Shown piece after piece: positions 1-8,434 of a DNA stretch of 64,000 bases. This DNA comes from Enterobacter kobei (lineage in GTDB: Bacteria > Pseudomonadota > Gammaproteobacteria > Enterobacterales > Enterobacteriaceae), in assembly GCF_018323985.1 (NCBI RefSeq), contig NZ_AP024590.1, positions 2,356,001 to 2,420,000 on the forward strand, read 5' to 3'. Position 1 is the first letter of the stretch; each line of letters starts with the position of its first letter. The notes under the pieces are model-generated. The model ran no database searches. It was given only the letters and a program-made list of their open reading frames with translations, and was not told the origin of the DNA. Both the position numbers and the translations under genes were made by a program.

Positions 1-141
1 AACGGACTGGTCGAGGCGTTGAAAGCTGCGCTGGATGGCGCTATCGCCAGGGGCGAGTACCAGCAGGCGCTGGCACGCTGGGGCGAAGCCGGGGAAGCCG
101 TGACAACGTCACAAATAAATCCGCCGGGGATCACCTATTAA
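1..141 (+). CDS. ABC transporter substrate-binding protein, C-terminal fragment (polar amino acid type)
   Basis: The window opens inside a reading frame that gives 46 residues and stops at TAA (139-141). The residues (NGLVEALKAALDGAIARGEY then a short tail ending GITY) are typical of the last helix of periplasmic binding proteins of polar amino-acid ABC importers. The 5' end lies outside the window, so signal peptide and ligand residues cannot be judged. A GC-rich inverted repeat at 174-198 follows the stop. Confidence 0.7.
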   Translation, partial: NGLVEALKAALDGAIARGEYQQALARWGEAGEAVTTSQINPPGITY

Positions 142-173
142 GCCGTTGCGGTAAGTGAAGCACTACGCCTCAA

Positions 174-198
174 GGCCGGGTGACCTTGCACCACCCGG
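174..198. repeat. GC-rich inverted repeat (REP-like or terminator)
   Basis: GCCGGGTG and CACCCGGC form an 8-bp stem around a short loop just after the upstream stop codon. There is no long T run, so it is more like a REP half-element or mRNA-stabilising hairpin than a classical intrinsic terminator. Confidence 0.5.
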
Positions 199-259
199 CA
201 AATTCAGGGATCCTTAATTCCCCTTTTTCCTGAATGAAAAATGAAGAGTCAGCCTGCGC

Positions 260-793
260 ATGAAAATTAACGTCATCGGCACCAGCGGCAGCGGTAAAAC
301 CACGCTCGCCCGCCGTCTCGCCGAACGCCTGAACGTGCCTTATATCGAAATGGATGCGATCTACTGGCGGCCAGACTGGCAGGGCATTTCTGACGAAGAA
401 CTCGTTGCGCTGCTCAACGAAAAGCTTAACGCCACGCCAGGTTGGGTGCTGGACGGCAATTACAACCGCACGCGCGGGGTAAAATGGCAGCACGTTGATA
501 TGGTGGTGTGGGTGGATTACGGCTTTTTCCGCACCCTTCGCCAGGCAGTGTGGCGCGCCCTGAAACGCGCATGGCATAAAGAAGAGCTGTGGCCCGGCAC
601 CGGCAACCGGGAAAGCTTTCGTCAGTCGTTTTTTAGCCGCGAGTCGATCATTCTCTGGACACTGAAAACCTGGCGCAGTAACCGCGCGCGTTATGAAGCG
701 GATCTGGTGAACCCGGATTTTGCGCACATACGCTTTGTGCGTCTGCGCAGCCCCCGGCAGACCGAGGCGTTTGTGCGTAACGGCATCAATTGA
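260..793 (+). CDS. P-loop NTPase, adenylate kinase-like (FlaR/topology-modulation type)
   Basis: A 177-residue protein with a Walker A motif GTSGSGKTT at residues 7-15, followed by the acidic region YIEMDAIYWRPDW and a later lid-like segment rich in Trp and Arg. This is the layout of the small adenylate-kinase-related proteins often annotated as AAA family ATPase or topology modulation protein. Such proteins are soluble and probably act as nucleotide or small-molecule kinases; the substrate is not known. It is a single gene between hairpins. The ATG follows 'agcctgcgc' with only a weak ribosome site. Confidence 0.75.
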   Translation: MKINVIGTSGSGKTTLARRLAERLNVPYIEMDAIYWRPDWQGISDEELVALLNEKLNATPGWVLDGNYNRTRGVKWQHVDMVVWVDYGFFRTLRQAVWRALKRAWHKEELWPGTGNRESFRQSFFSRESIILWTLKTWRSNRARYEADLVNPDFAHIRFVRLRSPRQTEAFVRNGIN

Positions 794-849
794 CAACCGT
801 AAGCGGAGCAGTGTGTTAGGTTTAACGCTATCTCAATAAGGAGCCTGTT

Positions 850-1080
850 ATGCCACACGTTGATATTAAAAGTTTCCCGCATGATTTAAACGACGAACAA
901 AAAGCCGCGCTGGCGGACGATATCGCTCAGGTGATCATTCGCCATTTCAACAGCAAAGACAGCTCGGTGAGCGTGGCTTACCGTCAGGTACAGCCGGACG
1001 ACTGGAAAGCGCAGGTCTGGGATACGCAGATCGGTCCGCATATGGACGAGTTGATCAAAAAGCCGGGTTATTCGATGTGA
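850..1080 (+). CDS. pptA: tautomerase PptA (4-oxalocrotonate tautomerase family)
   Basis: A 76-residue protein beginning MPHVDIKSFP and ending LIKKPGYSM. Length and both ends match E. coli PptA (YdcE). In this superfamily the initiator Met is removed and Pro-1 is the general base, and that Pro is present. It is a small cytoplasmic tautomerase with no settled physiological substrate. The start has a good Shine-Dalgarno sequence (AAGGAG, about 6 nt upstream). Confidence 0.9.
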   Translation: MPHVDIKSFPHDLNDEQKAALADDIAQVIIRHFNSKDSSVSVAYRQVQPDDWKAQVWDTQIGPHMDELIKKPGYSM

Positions 1081-1087
1081 TTTTTGC

Positions 1088-1119
1088 GCCGGGTGGCGGC
1101 TGCGCCTTACCCGGCCTAC
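1088..1119. repeat. REP (repetitive extragenic palindromic) element
   Basis: The segment starts GCCGGGTGGCGG and ends CCTTACCCGGCCTAC, which matches the enterobacterial REP consensus with its imperfect stem. It lies between the convergent pptA and flavin-reductase genes, a typical location. Confidence 0.8.
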
Positions 1120-1154
1120 ACATTTTCCCCGCCTGCCAGTGATCTTCCCGGCGC

Positions 1155-1724
1155 TTACTTCACGCTTAACGTCTTTCCGCTCGCCACAAAATTCCCGCCG
1201 CCAAGATGGTGCAGGGTGTTGAGTTTATCGTCATCAAAATGCCAGTGACCGTTGATAAACGCCCGTTCATCTGCGGCGGCGGCCACCACTTCGCCAAACA
1301 GCGTGTCGTATTTTTCCTGCGCAGCGGTGGCGGGCAGCAGACGACACTCCATCCATGCCAGGCATTTCTCTTCCACCACCGGTAAACCCAGTACCGGCCC
1401 GGCCATCGCCGGAATGCCGTAACAATTAAACTTATCCTCATCGCGCCCGGTCACGCTACCGACAGCATAGGTCCAGCTGGCGGCGGCAACGCCCGGGATC
1501 ACGATGCCGAACATGCCGCTGCGCTCGATAAGCTCGCGGGACCATGTGCTTTTGTCCACCACAATGGCAATGCGCGGCGGCGAGAACTCGACCGGCATCG
1601 ACCAGGCGGCAGACATGACGTTGCGGCGATCGATCTGTTCATCGCGGCTGGTGATCATGATGGTCGGCCCGTGATTGAGCAAACGGCTGGCGTGCTCGAG
1701 GGCGACAGGGCGGAAATGGCTCAT
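1155..1724 (-). CDS. flavin reductase family protein (DIM6/NTAB split-barrel)
   Basis: From the ATG at 1724 the protein has 189 residues (MSHFRPVALEHASRLLNHGP...). The N-terminal region with SRDEQIDRRNVMSAAW and the middle segment SMPVEFSPPRIAIVVDKSTWS fit the FMN-binding split-barrel flavin reductases, which bind FMN and NAD(P)H in the cytoplasm. An in-frame upstream ATG at 1754 would add ten residues, but the ATG at 1724 has the better ribosome site (AGGATC) and family-like N terminus. It is a single gene convergent with pptA. Confidence 0.75.
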   Translation of the reverse strand: MSHFRPVALEHASRLLNHGPTIMITSRDEQIDRRNVMSAAWSMPVEFSPPRIAIVVDKSTWSRELIERSGMFGIVIPGVAAASWTYAVGSVTGRDEDKFNCYGIPAMAGPVLGLPVVEEKCLAWMECRLLPATAAQEKYDTLFGEVVAAAADERAFINGHWHFDDDKLNTLHHLGGGNFVASGKTLSVK

Positions 1725-1861
1725 GTGGAGATCCTCATCAGGTTGATGATGCATTAAATGACGTCAGACAGTGATAAAGCAAGCCGTAACCTGAGCGTAA
1801 TCCCACCGTCACACTCCGTCCCTATAGTCTCGCCTTACTAAGTCCCAAAGAGGATAACAAT

Positions 1862-1957
1862 ATGTTGACTCCCCTGTGTTTTCCACAGGTGAGTGCGGCC
1901 CGGTGGCGATCCCTCCCGGGCTATCGTCGGCTTCCCGTAACAGGAGGGCGACCATGA
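1862..1957 (+). CDS. 31-codon leader ORF coupled to the ABC ATPase gene
   Basis: ATG at 1862 follows GAGG with 8-nt spacing and opens a 31-residue frame (MLTPLCFPQ... ending TGGRP) rich in Pro and Arg. Its TGA (1955-1957) overlaps the ATPase ATG (1954-1956) as ATGA. A perfect 6-bp hairpin (1873-1878 with 1884-1889) lies at its start, and a second (1898-1903 with 1916-1921) further on. CCCTCC at 1911-1916 can pair with the GGAGGG ribosome site (1943-1948) of the ATPase gene. Translating ribosomes would open these pairings, so a coupling or sensing leader is likely; that role is inference. I recognise no homologue. Confidence 0.5.
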   Translation: MLTPLCFPQVSAARWRSLPGYRRLPVTGGRP

Positions 1958-2655
1958 ACGCATTCACCGCTATACGGCTGCAAGGCGTCTCTTATGCCTT
2001 CGGCTCACATACCGTTCTCAATCAGATCGATCTCACTGTCGACGCGGGCAGCATTGTGGCGCTCCTCGGTCCGTCCGGCTGCGGCAAAAGCACGCTGCTG
2101 CGCCTGCTGGCGGGGCTGACGCAACCAGCGGAAGGCGAGATCTTCTTCGGCGACCGTCTGGTGGCGAAACCAAACTGGTCACTGCCGCCGGAAGCGCGCG
2201 ACATCGGCATGGTGTTTCAGGATTACGCCTTGTGGCCGCACATGACGGTGGCGCAGAACGTCGCTTTCCCGCTGAAAATGCGCAACGTATCGCGCGGTGA
2301 GCGGGTGGCCCGCGTAATGGCGGCGCTGGATCGTGTCGGGCTGGCCGATTTCGCCGACCGTAAACCGGCGGGATTATCGGGCGGGCAGCAACAGCGTGTC
2401 GCTCTGGCGCGGGCGATTGTCGCCGAACCGCGCGTGCTGCTGTTCGATGAGCCGCTCTCTAATCTCGACAGTGAACTTCGTGAGTCGTTATGCCTTGAGA
2501 TGTCGCGCCTGCTGCGCCAGCTCGGCATCACCGCCGTCTATGTCACCCACGATCGCCGGGAAGCTGAACTGCTGGCGGACCGCATCGTGCATCTTTCTGC
2601 GGGCAGCATCGCTGCTGTGCGCACCGTTACACCATCCTCAGGGGAATATGCATGA
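1954..2655 (+). CDS. ABC importer ATP-binding protein (ferric iron/phosphonate type)
   Basis: 233 residues from the ATG at 1954, which has GGAGGG just upstream; a longer in-frame GTG start at 1876 would read through the leader. Walker A is GPSGCGKST (39-47), the signature LSGGQQQR (141-148), Walker B VLLFDEP (161-167), and the H-loop follows in VTHDRREA. The C-terminal regulatory (TOBE) domain of about 100 residues found in FbpC/PotA proteins is absent. It energises the permease encoded two genes downstream. It overlaps the binding-protein gene by ATGA, so the three genes form an operon. Confidence 0.85.
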   Translation: MNAFTAIRLQGVSYAFGSHTVLNQIDLTVDAGSIVALLGPSGCGKSTLLRLLAGLTQPAEGEIFFGDRLVAKPNWSLPPEARDIGMVFQDYALWPHMTVAQNVAFPLKMRNVSRGERVARVMAALDRVGLADFADRKPAGLSGGQQQRVALARAIVAEPRVLLFDEPLSNLDSELRESLCLEMSRLLRQLGITAVYVTHDRREAELLADRIVHLSAGSIAAVRTVTPSSGEYA

Positions 2656-3620
2656 AAGCCGTAATGTCTATGAAAAAAGGAGTCGCACTCGCCATGATGC
2701 TGTCATCCGTCATGATGTCCAGCGCCCACGCGTTGACGGTGTATACCGCAGGGCCGGGATCGCTGGCGAAAAATCTCGCCACCGGTTATGAGAAAAAGAC
2801 CGGGGTGAAAGTGAATATTTTCCAGGCCACCACCGGTAAAGTGATGGCGCGTCTGGAAGCGGAACAGGCGAATCCGCAGGCGGATATTTTGATCTCCGCT
2901 TCCTGGGATACCGCCGAAGATCTGCACGCCCGCGGCTGGCTGCTGCCATATCAGAGCAGCAACGCCGACAAGGTGCCTGCCTCGCTGAAAACCGCTGAAT
3001 ATGTGGCGCAGGGTATCTCCGCGCTTGGCATCGTCTGGAATACCAAAAGCGGTACCCCGGAACCGAAAGAGTGGCAGGATCTAACCGCCCCGGCGTTTAA
3101 AGATAAGGTGACGACGCCGGATCCGGCGCTGTCCGGCGCCTCCCTCGATCTGCTGATCGGGCTGCAAAACAGCATGGGCGATAAGGCCTGGGCGCTGTTT
3201 GATACGCTGAAGCAAAACGGCATGGTGGTCAGCGGCCCGAACGCCCAGGCGGTGACGCCGGTGATGCAGGGGGCCAAAGCGGCAGTGTTCGGTGCGGTGG
3301 ATTACGTCTCTTATGGCAACATCAGCCAGGGTGAATCCCTGAAGGTGATCTTCCCGGCCAGCGGCACGGTGATCGCCCCGCGCCCCATGATGATCCTCAA
3401 AACCACCCAGCATGCCGACGACGCCAAAGCCTTTGTCGATTACGTGCTGTCGCCGGAAGGACAGGCCATGGTGGCGGACGCCTGGCTAATGCCAGCGCGC
3501 ACCGACGTGCAGGCCAAACGCCCACTGCTAAACGATCTGCGCATTCTGCCGACCTCGCAGGACGGCGGCAGCGAGCGCGGCGAAATACTGCAACGTTTCA
3601 ATACTCTTTTCAGCAAGTAA
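2652..3620 (+). CDS. periplasmic substrate-binding protein of the ABC importer
   Basis: 322 residues with a clear signal peptide (MKKGVALAMMLSSVMMSSAHA, cleaved before LTVYTAG). The mature protein has the start and layout of FbpA/AfuA/PhnS-like binding proteins (LTVYTAGPGSLAKNLATGYEKKTGVKV; later DILISASWDTAEDL). Known ligands of this cluster are ferric iron, phosphonates or sugar phosphates; I cannot choose between them from sequence alone. The ATG overlaps the ATPase stop codon (ATGA). Confidence 0.8.
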   Translation: MKAVMSMKKGVALAMMLSSVMMSSAHALTVYTAGPGSLAKNLATGYEKKTGVKVNIFQATTGKVMARLEAEQANPQADILISASWDTAEDLHARGWLLPYQSSNADKVPASLKTAEYVAQGISALGIVWNTKSGTPEPKEWQDLTAPAFKDKVTTPDPALSGASLDLLIGLQNSMGDKAWALFDTLKQNGMVVSGPNAQAVTPVMQGAKAAVFGAVDYVSYGNISQGESLKVIFPASGTVIAPRPMMILKTTQHADDAKAFVDYVLSPEGQAMVADAWLMPARTDVQAKRPLLNDLRILPTSQDGGSERGEILQRFNTLFSK

Positions 3621-3660
3621 ATTCAGCCGACGGGGGCAACCCCGTCTTCAGGATCCCGTC

Positions 3661-5316
3661 GTGAATCAGAGAGTACTTTCTGTCCTGACGCTGGCGCTGC
3701 TGGTGGTACTGGTTGCGTTGCCGCTGTCATTTATTGTCTTACAGGCGATTTTCCCGTCGTTCAGCGCCGGGTCATTTGCCGCGCCCTTTAGCGCATTTTT
3801 GCCGCAGTTTAGCGACCCGCAGTTGCCCGCCATGCTGGGCGGCACCTTGTGGATCGCCGCAGGTGTAGCGCTGTTGAGCGCGCTGATTGGCCTGCCGCTG
3901 GGCGTAGTGCGCGGGCTGTTTAACCTGCCGTGCCCGCGATTGTGGGATGTGCTGTTTTTGATCCCCTTCCTTACGCCGCCTTATATCGCCGCGCTGTCAT
4001 GGATGCTGGTGTTACAGACTAAGGGCTATCTGGCGCAGGTGGCGGGGTTTGATCTCAACGATCTGCTGTTCAGTCGTAGCGGTATTGTGCTGGTGATGAC
4101 GCTGAATATCTTCCCGGTGGTCTATTTTGCGGTATCCCGTAGCCTGCTCGCCAGCGGACAACGGCTGGCGGTGGTCGCCCGCGTTCACGGCGCAAGCGCC
4201 TGGCGCGCCTTCTGGCATGTTACGCTGCCGATGCTGTCGCCCGCGCTGGCGGCGGGCATGCTGCTGGCGTTTACCCTGGCGGTGGAAGAGTATGGCGTGC
4301 CGGCCGCGCTGGGATCGCGATCCGGTGTGGTGATGATGACCGTCGGCATTGAGAAGAAGCTTGCTGACTGGCCGATAGATCTACCGGGCGCGTCGCTGCT
4401 GTCGCTGATCCTGATCGTCATCGCGCTCGGCGGCTGGTGGCTGCAACGCCAGCTGGTTGGGGATAAAGACGTCACCAGCGTGACCGGCAAACCCACGGAA
4501 AACCTCGGCGCGTCACTAGGTATCGCGACGGTACCGGTGATGCTGCTGATGGGCGGCGTTGGCTTTCTGGCAGTGGGCCTGCCGGGGATCTCCATGGCGG
4601 TGACCGGGATTATGTCGACGCTCTCCGGCGGTCTGTCATGGGACAATCTCACCAGCAGCCATTATCACGCATTGTTCTCTCAACAGGGGGATGCGCTGTC
4701 CGCCCTTGGCACCAGCCTGTCGCTGGCGCTGTGCTCGGCGCTGATCACCGGCGTGCTTGGGTTACTGGCGGCATGGCTGGTGGTGGTGCAAAAAATCCGT
4801 GGTCGCACGATGCTGGATGCGCTGTCGTTGATGCCCGCTGCGCTGCCGGGCATTGTGGTGGGCGTCGGGCTGATCCTGCTGTGGAATCGCACGTTCTGGC
4901 CCGTGTCGCCCTATAACACCTGGATGATTTTGCTGCTCTCATACTGCTGTTTGCTGATGCCGTGGCCGGTGCGCTACGTTGGCAGCGCGTTACGGCAGCT
5001 CGGCGGCAATCTGGAGCCTGCCGCCCGCGTGCATGGCGCGAGCGCGTTTCAGGCGCTGCGGCTGATTGTTCTGCCGCTGGTGTTTCCCGCGATGCTGGCG
5101 GCGATGCTGATGGTGTTCGCCATTGCTTCGCGGGAGCTGGTGACGTCACTGCTGCTGGCACCGGCGGGGACACAAACCGTCGCGGTGTTTATCTGGCGTC
5201 AGTTCGAGCAGGGTTCGGTTGGGCAGGGCATGGCGATGGCGACTCTCACGCTGGTGACCGGGCTGATCCTGATGCTGACGGCGCTGGGCATCATGCAGCG
5301 AAAAGGCAGGGGATAA
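3661..5316 (+). CDS. ABC importer permease, fused double-domain (FbpB-like)
   Basis: 551 residues from a GTG start after AGGATC. The protein is about 12 hydrophobic segments with two EAA-type cytoplasmic loops, VHGASAWRAFWHVTLP near residue 175 and VHGASAFQALRLIVLP near 457. It is therefore two permease domains in tandem, as in FbpB, ThiP and PhnU-type transporters, and can serve as the whole membrane channel. It is the last gene of the three-gene importer operon; 76 nt separate it from nhoA. Confidence 0.85.
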   Translation: MNQRVLSVLTLALLVVLVALPLSFIVLQAIFPSFSAGSFAAPFSAFLPQFSDPQLPAMLGGTLWIAAGVALLSALIGLPLGVVRGLFNLPCPRLWDVLFLIPFLTPPYIAALSWMLVLQTKGYLAQVAGFDLNDLLFSRSGIVLVMTLNIFPVVYFAVSRSLLASGQRLAVVARVHGASAWRAFWHVTLPMLSPALAAGMLLAFTLAVEEYGVPAALGSRSGVVMMTVGIEKKLADWPIDLPGASLLSLILIVIALGGWWLQRQLVGDKDVTSVTGKPTENLGASLGIATVPVMLLMGGVGFLAVGLPGISMAVTGIMSTLSGGLSWDNLTSSHYHALFSQQGDALSALGTSLSLALCSALITGVLGLLAAWLVVVQKIRGRTMLDALSLMPAALPGIVVGVGLILLWNRTFWPVSPYNTWMILLLSYCCLLMPWPVRYVGSALRQLGGNLEPAARVHGASAFQALRLIVLPLVFPAMLAAMLMVFAIASRELVTSLLLAPAGTQTVAVFIWRQFEQGSVGQGMAMATLTLVTGLILMLTALGIMQRKGRG

Positions 5317-5392
5317 ACACGAGTGCACAAATTGCCGTGTGAAAATAGTCATCCAGGGTATAACTAAGGCTCATCTTTTGCCGGAGTGTGAA

Positions 5393-6229
5393 ATGAGCCC
5401 TTTTTTAACTGCCTGGTTTGAACGCCTGAACTGGACGGGAACCCCTGAAGCCGATCTGCCGACGCTTCAGTCCCTGCACCAGCATCACAACAGCGCCATC
5501 CCTTTTGAAAATCTCGACGTGTTACTGCCGCGGGAAATTGAACTGACGGATGAGGCGCTGTTTGCCAAGCTGGTGGTCGCCCGGCGTGGCGGCTACTGTT
5601 TCGAGCTGAATGGCCTGTTCGAACGTGGGCTGCGGGAGATCGGCTTTAACGTGCGCAGCCTGCTCGGGCGGGTAGTGATGTCCAATCCGACGCAGATGCC
5701 GCCGCGCACACACCGTATTCTGCTGGTGGATCTGGACGGCGAACCCTGGCTGGCGGATGCCGGATTTGGCGGGCAGTCTCTTACGGCACCGATCCGCCTT
5801 CAGGCCGATATCGAGCAGCAAACGCCGCACGGTCTGTACCGTCTGCAACAGGTTGGTGTGGACTGGATCTTACAGTTTCGGCATCACGACCGCTGGCAGC
5901 AGATGTACCGTTTCGATCTGAGCCAGCAATACTTCTCCGACTTCGTGACCGGCAATCTCTATTCTGCCCACTGGCCGCATTCGCATTTTCGTCATCACTT
6001 GCTGATGTGCCGTCATCTGCCGGATGGCAGCAAACTGACGCTGACGAATTTCCACTTTACCCGATGGCATAACGGCCACGCCGAGGAGCAGTTCAACGCC
6101 ATTGACGTGCCTGCGCTGCATGAACTTTTACAGACGCGGTTTGAGCTGGGAACGGACGATGCACAGCATGGCGTGACGCTGGAACAACTGACGGCGGTGA
6201 TGTCCGGGATCGCCACGCACGAAAAATAA
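5393..6229 (+). CDS. nhoA: arylamine N-acetyltransferase / N-hydroxyarylamine O-acetyltransferase
   Basis: 278 residues from the ATG at 5393, preceded by CGGAG; an in-frame GTG at 5339 has no such site. The catalytic Cys is residue 69 in RRGGYCFE, followed by the His (PRTHRILLV) and Asp (WLADAGFGGQ) of the NAT triad. Similarity to E. coli NhoA is close throughout (IPFENLDVLLPREIEL, SHFRHHLLMCRHLPDG). The enzyme transfers acetyl groups from acetyl-CoA to arylamines and hydroxyarylamines in the cytoplasm. It is convergent with smvR. Confidence 0.92.
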   Translation: MSPFLTAWFERLNWTGTPEADLPTLQSLHQHHNSAIPFENLDVLLPREIELTDEALFAKLVVARRGGYCFELNGLFERGLREIGFNVRSLLGRVVMSNPTQMPPRTHRILLVDLDGEPWLADAGFGGQSLTAPIRLQADIEQQTPHGLYRLQQVGVDWILQFRHHDRWQQMYRFDLSQQYFSDFVTGNLYSAHWPHSHFRHHLLMCRHLPDGSKLTLTNFHFTRWHNGHAEEQFNAIDVPALHELLQTRFELGTDDAQHGVTLEQLTAVMSGIATHEK

Positions 6230-6233
6230 TCCG

Positions 6234-6824
6234 TTACGGTGCCGTTTTGCCGAACAGCTCCAGTTCGATCGCCCGGTCAATATGGCGATCGAACGCCGCT
6301 TCATCCATCCCGTCCAGTTCCAGCACATGCATACCATCCAGGCCACACACCAGCGCGATCAGCCGCCAGGCGACGTTTTCCACGCTGTCGGTGAGCATAA
6401 ATTCCCCGTCCTGCAAACCGGCATGAATGATTTTCACCGCTTCTTCATGCCACATCTCCATGGTCAGCACGTATGCGCCTTTGATTTCCGGATCGCGCAT
6501 CGCCATCAGCTGCGCTTCCCGCCACAGTTTGATGTAACGCTCAAAACCGCTGTCATCGCTGCCCAGCATGGAATGCAGGCGCTGACGCCAGCTGGCGTTT
6601 GCGGGCACGACATCGGTATCCAGCAGCACGCGGATCAAGCGGATAAATGCCAGCGATCGCAGTTCACTGGTGGAGGCGAAATGGTGATGGACCTGGCCTG
6701 CGGCAACGCCTGCCACGCTGGCGATACGGCGCACGGTCATGGCGGATAACCCTTCGTCAAGCGCCACGCGCATGGCGGCCTGAAGGATGATTTCCCGACG
6801 ATCTTCTCGATTGAGGTAGCCCAT
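6234..6824 (-). CDS. smvR: TetR-family repressor SmvR
   Basis: 196 residues with an N-terminal TetR helix-turn-helix (ILQAAMRVALDEGLSAMTVRRIASVAGVAAGQVHHHF, roughly 13-48) and a variable ligand domain. It is divergent from smvA with about 110 bp between start codons, the arrangement known for SmvR-SmvA in Klebsiella, Salmonella and Enterobacter. There SmvR represses the SmvA efflux pump, and its loss raises tolerance to cationic biocides. Two matching palindromes lie in the shared promoter region. Only 4 nt separate its stop from that of nhoA. Confidence 0.85.
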   Translation of the reverse strand: MGYLNREDRREIILQAAMRVALDEGLSAMTVRRIASVAGVAAGQVHHHFASTSELRSLAFIRLIRVLLDTDVVPANASWRQRLHSMLGSDDSGFERYIKLWREAQLMAMRDPEIKGAYVLTMEMWHEEAVKIIHAGLQDGEFMLTDSVENVAWRLIALVCGLDGMHVLELDGMDEAAFDRHIDRAIELELFGKTAP

Positions 6825-6867
6825 AGTAGCTCTTTGAGTGAGTGGCGGGAGGACTATAACAAAAAGC

Positions 6868-6919
6868 TGGACATGCGTTCAACTTCAAGTAGGATCGCGC
6901 AGTTCTGGACGCTTGTCCA
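6868..6919. promoter_or_regulatory. paired 14-bp palindromes, probable SmvR operators
   Basis: TGGACATGCGTTCA (6868-6881) and TGGACGCTTGTCCA (6906-6919) share the TGGAC-N4-GTCCA pattern, the second one perfectly. Their centres are 38 bp apart in the smvR-smvA intergenic region. Spacing, symmetry and location suggest a TetR-family operator pair controlling both genes. Confidence 0.65.
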
Positions 6920-6937
6920 AAAATGGAAGAGGTGAGT

Positions 6938-8434
6938 ATGCTTCGTCAATGGGTGACGTTATGGATAATTGTACTGGTCTATATTCCGGTGGCGATCGAC
7001 GCCACTGTATTGCATGTGGCGGTGCCGACGCTGAGTATGACCCTGCGTCCCGGCAGCAATGAGCTGCTGTGGATCATCGATATTTATTCGCTGGTGATGG
7101 CCGGAATGGTGCTGCCGATGGGCGCGCTGGGTGACCGCATCGGCTTTAAACGCCTGCTGCTGTCCGGCAGTGCGCTGTTTGGCCTGGCCTCACTGCTGGC
7201 GGCAAGCGCCTCCAGTGCCAGCGCGCTGATCGTGGCGCGCGCATTGCTGGCGATCGGGGCGGCGATGATTGTGCCCGCCACGCTCGCCGGTATTCGCACC
7301 ACGTTCTCAGAAACCCGGCATCGCAATATGGCGATTGGTATCTGGGCGGCGGTGGGGTCCGGCGGTGCGGCCTTTGGCCCCCTGGTGGGCGGTCTGCTGC
7401 TGGAGCACTTTTACTGGGGCTCGGTTTTCCTGATCAATATTCCGATTATTATTGTCGTGATGGCGCTGACCGCCTGGTGCGTGCCGCGACAAGGTGGACG
7501 CCGGGAACAGCCGCTGAATTTCGGCCATGCGGTGATGCTGATTGTGGCGATTTTGCTGCTGGTGTACTGCGTCAAAATGGCGCTGAAAAACGCCATCGCG
7601 CCGGGTTTACTGGCAGGCGGAGCGGTGATCGGCATGATCCTGCTGGTCACCTTCGTGCGAATTCAGCTTGCCGCGCGCACGCCGATGATCGACATGCGGT
7701 TGTTTTCCAATCGCATCATACTGAGCGGCGTGATCATGGCCATCACCTCGATGATCACGCTGGTGGGCTTCGAGTTGCTGATGGCGCAGGAGTTACAGTT
7801 CGTGCATGGCTTTACGCCTTTTGCCGCCGGGGTGTTTATGCTGCCGGTGATGCTGGCGAGCGGCTTTAGCGGGCCCATCGCCGGTCTGCTGGTGTCGCGT
7901 CTCGGCCTGCGACGGGTCGCGGCAGGGGGCATGGCGCTGAGCGCGCTGAGTTTCCTCGGCCTGTCGGTGACGGATTTCAATACCCAGCAATGGCAGGCGG
8001 CGGCGCTGATGGCCCTGTTAGGCTTCAGCGCCGCCAGCGCGCTGCTGGCGTCCACCGCCGCCATTATGGCGGCGGCACCGAAAGAAAAAGCGGCCGCCGC
8101 CGGGGCTATTGAAACCATGGCCTATGAGCTGGGAGCCGGGCTTGGGATCGCCATTTTTGGCCTGCTGTTAAGCCGGAGCTATTCTGCCTCTGTCGTGTTG
8201 CCGGATGCACTCAACGCAGAGCAGGCGGCGCAGGCCGCGTCTTCCATTGGCGAGACGGTACAACTGGCGCAGACGCTGGAGCCGGATCTTGCTGCCGCGA
8301 TCATGCAGGCGGCAAAAACGGCCTTTATCAGCTCACACAGTGTGGCATTGAGCAGCGCAGGCGTGATGCTGCTTATTCTGGCTGTGGGGATCTGGTTTAG
8401 CCTTGCCGGAACGGAGAGCCATAAGACGCATTAA
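6938..8434 (+). CDS. smvA: MFS efflux pump SmvA (DHA2 family, 14 TM)
   Basis: 498 residues from the ATG at 6938, preceded by GAAGAGG. It begins MLRQWVTLWIIVLVYIPVAI and carries the characteristic GALGDRIGFKRLL loop and VGSGGAAFGPLVGG motif C. About 14 hydrophobic segments fit the DHA2 drug:H+ antiporters. SmvA exports methyl viologen and quaternary or bisbiguanide biocides from the inner membrane. It is divergent from smvR and convergent with yddG, whose stop codon overlaps its 3' end. Confidence 0.92.
   Translation: MLRQWVTLWIIVLVYIPVAIDATVLHVAVPTLSMTLRPGSNELLWIIDIYSLVMAGMVLPMGALGDRIGFKRLLLSGSALFGLASLLAASASSASALIVARALLAIGAAMIVPATLAGIRTTFSETRHRNMAIGIWAAVGSGGAAFGPLVGGLLLEHFYWGSVFLINIPIIIVVMALTAWCVPRQGGRREQPLNFGHAVMLIVAILLLVYCVKMALKNAIAPGLLAGGAVIGMILLVTFVRIQLAARTPMIDMRLFSNRIILSGVIMAITSMITLVGFELLMAQELQFVHGFTPFAAGVFMLPVMLASGFSGPIAGLLVSRLGLRRVAAGGMALSALSFLGLSVTDFNTQQWQAAALMALLGFSAASALLASTAAIMAAAPKEKAAAAGAIETMAYELGAGLGIAIFGLLLSRSYSASVVLPDALNAEQAAQAASSIGETVQLAQTLEPDLAAAIMQAAKTAFISSHSVALSSAGVMLLILAVGIWFSLAGTESHKTH

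Noticed and set aside
7663..8118. 151-residue frame antisense to smvA
   Set aside because: Shadow of the smvA coding strand; no start signal and no homologue-like features.
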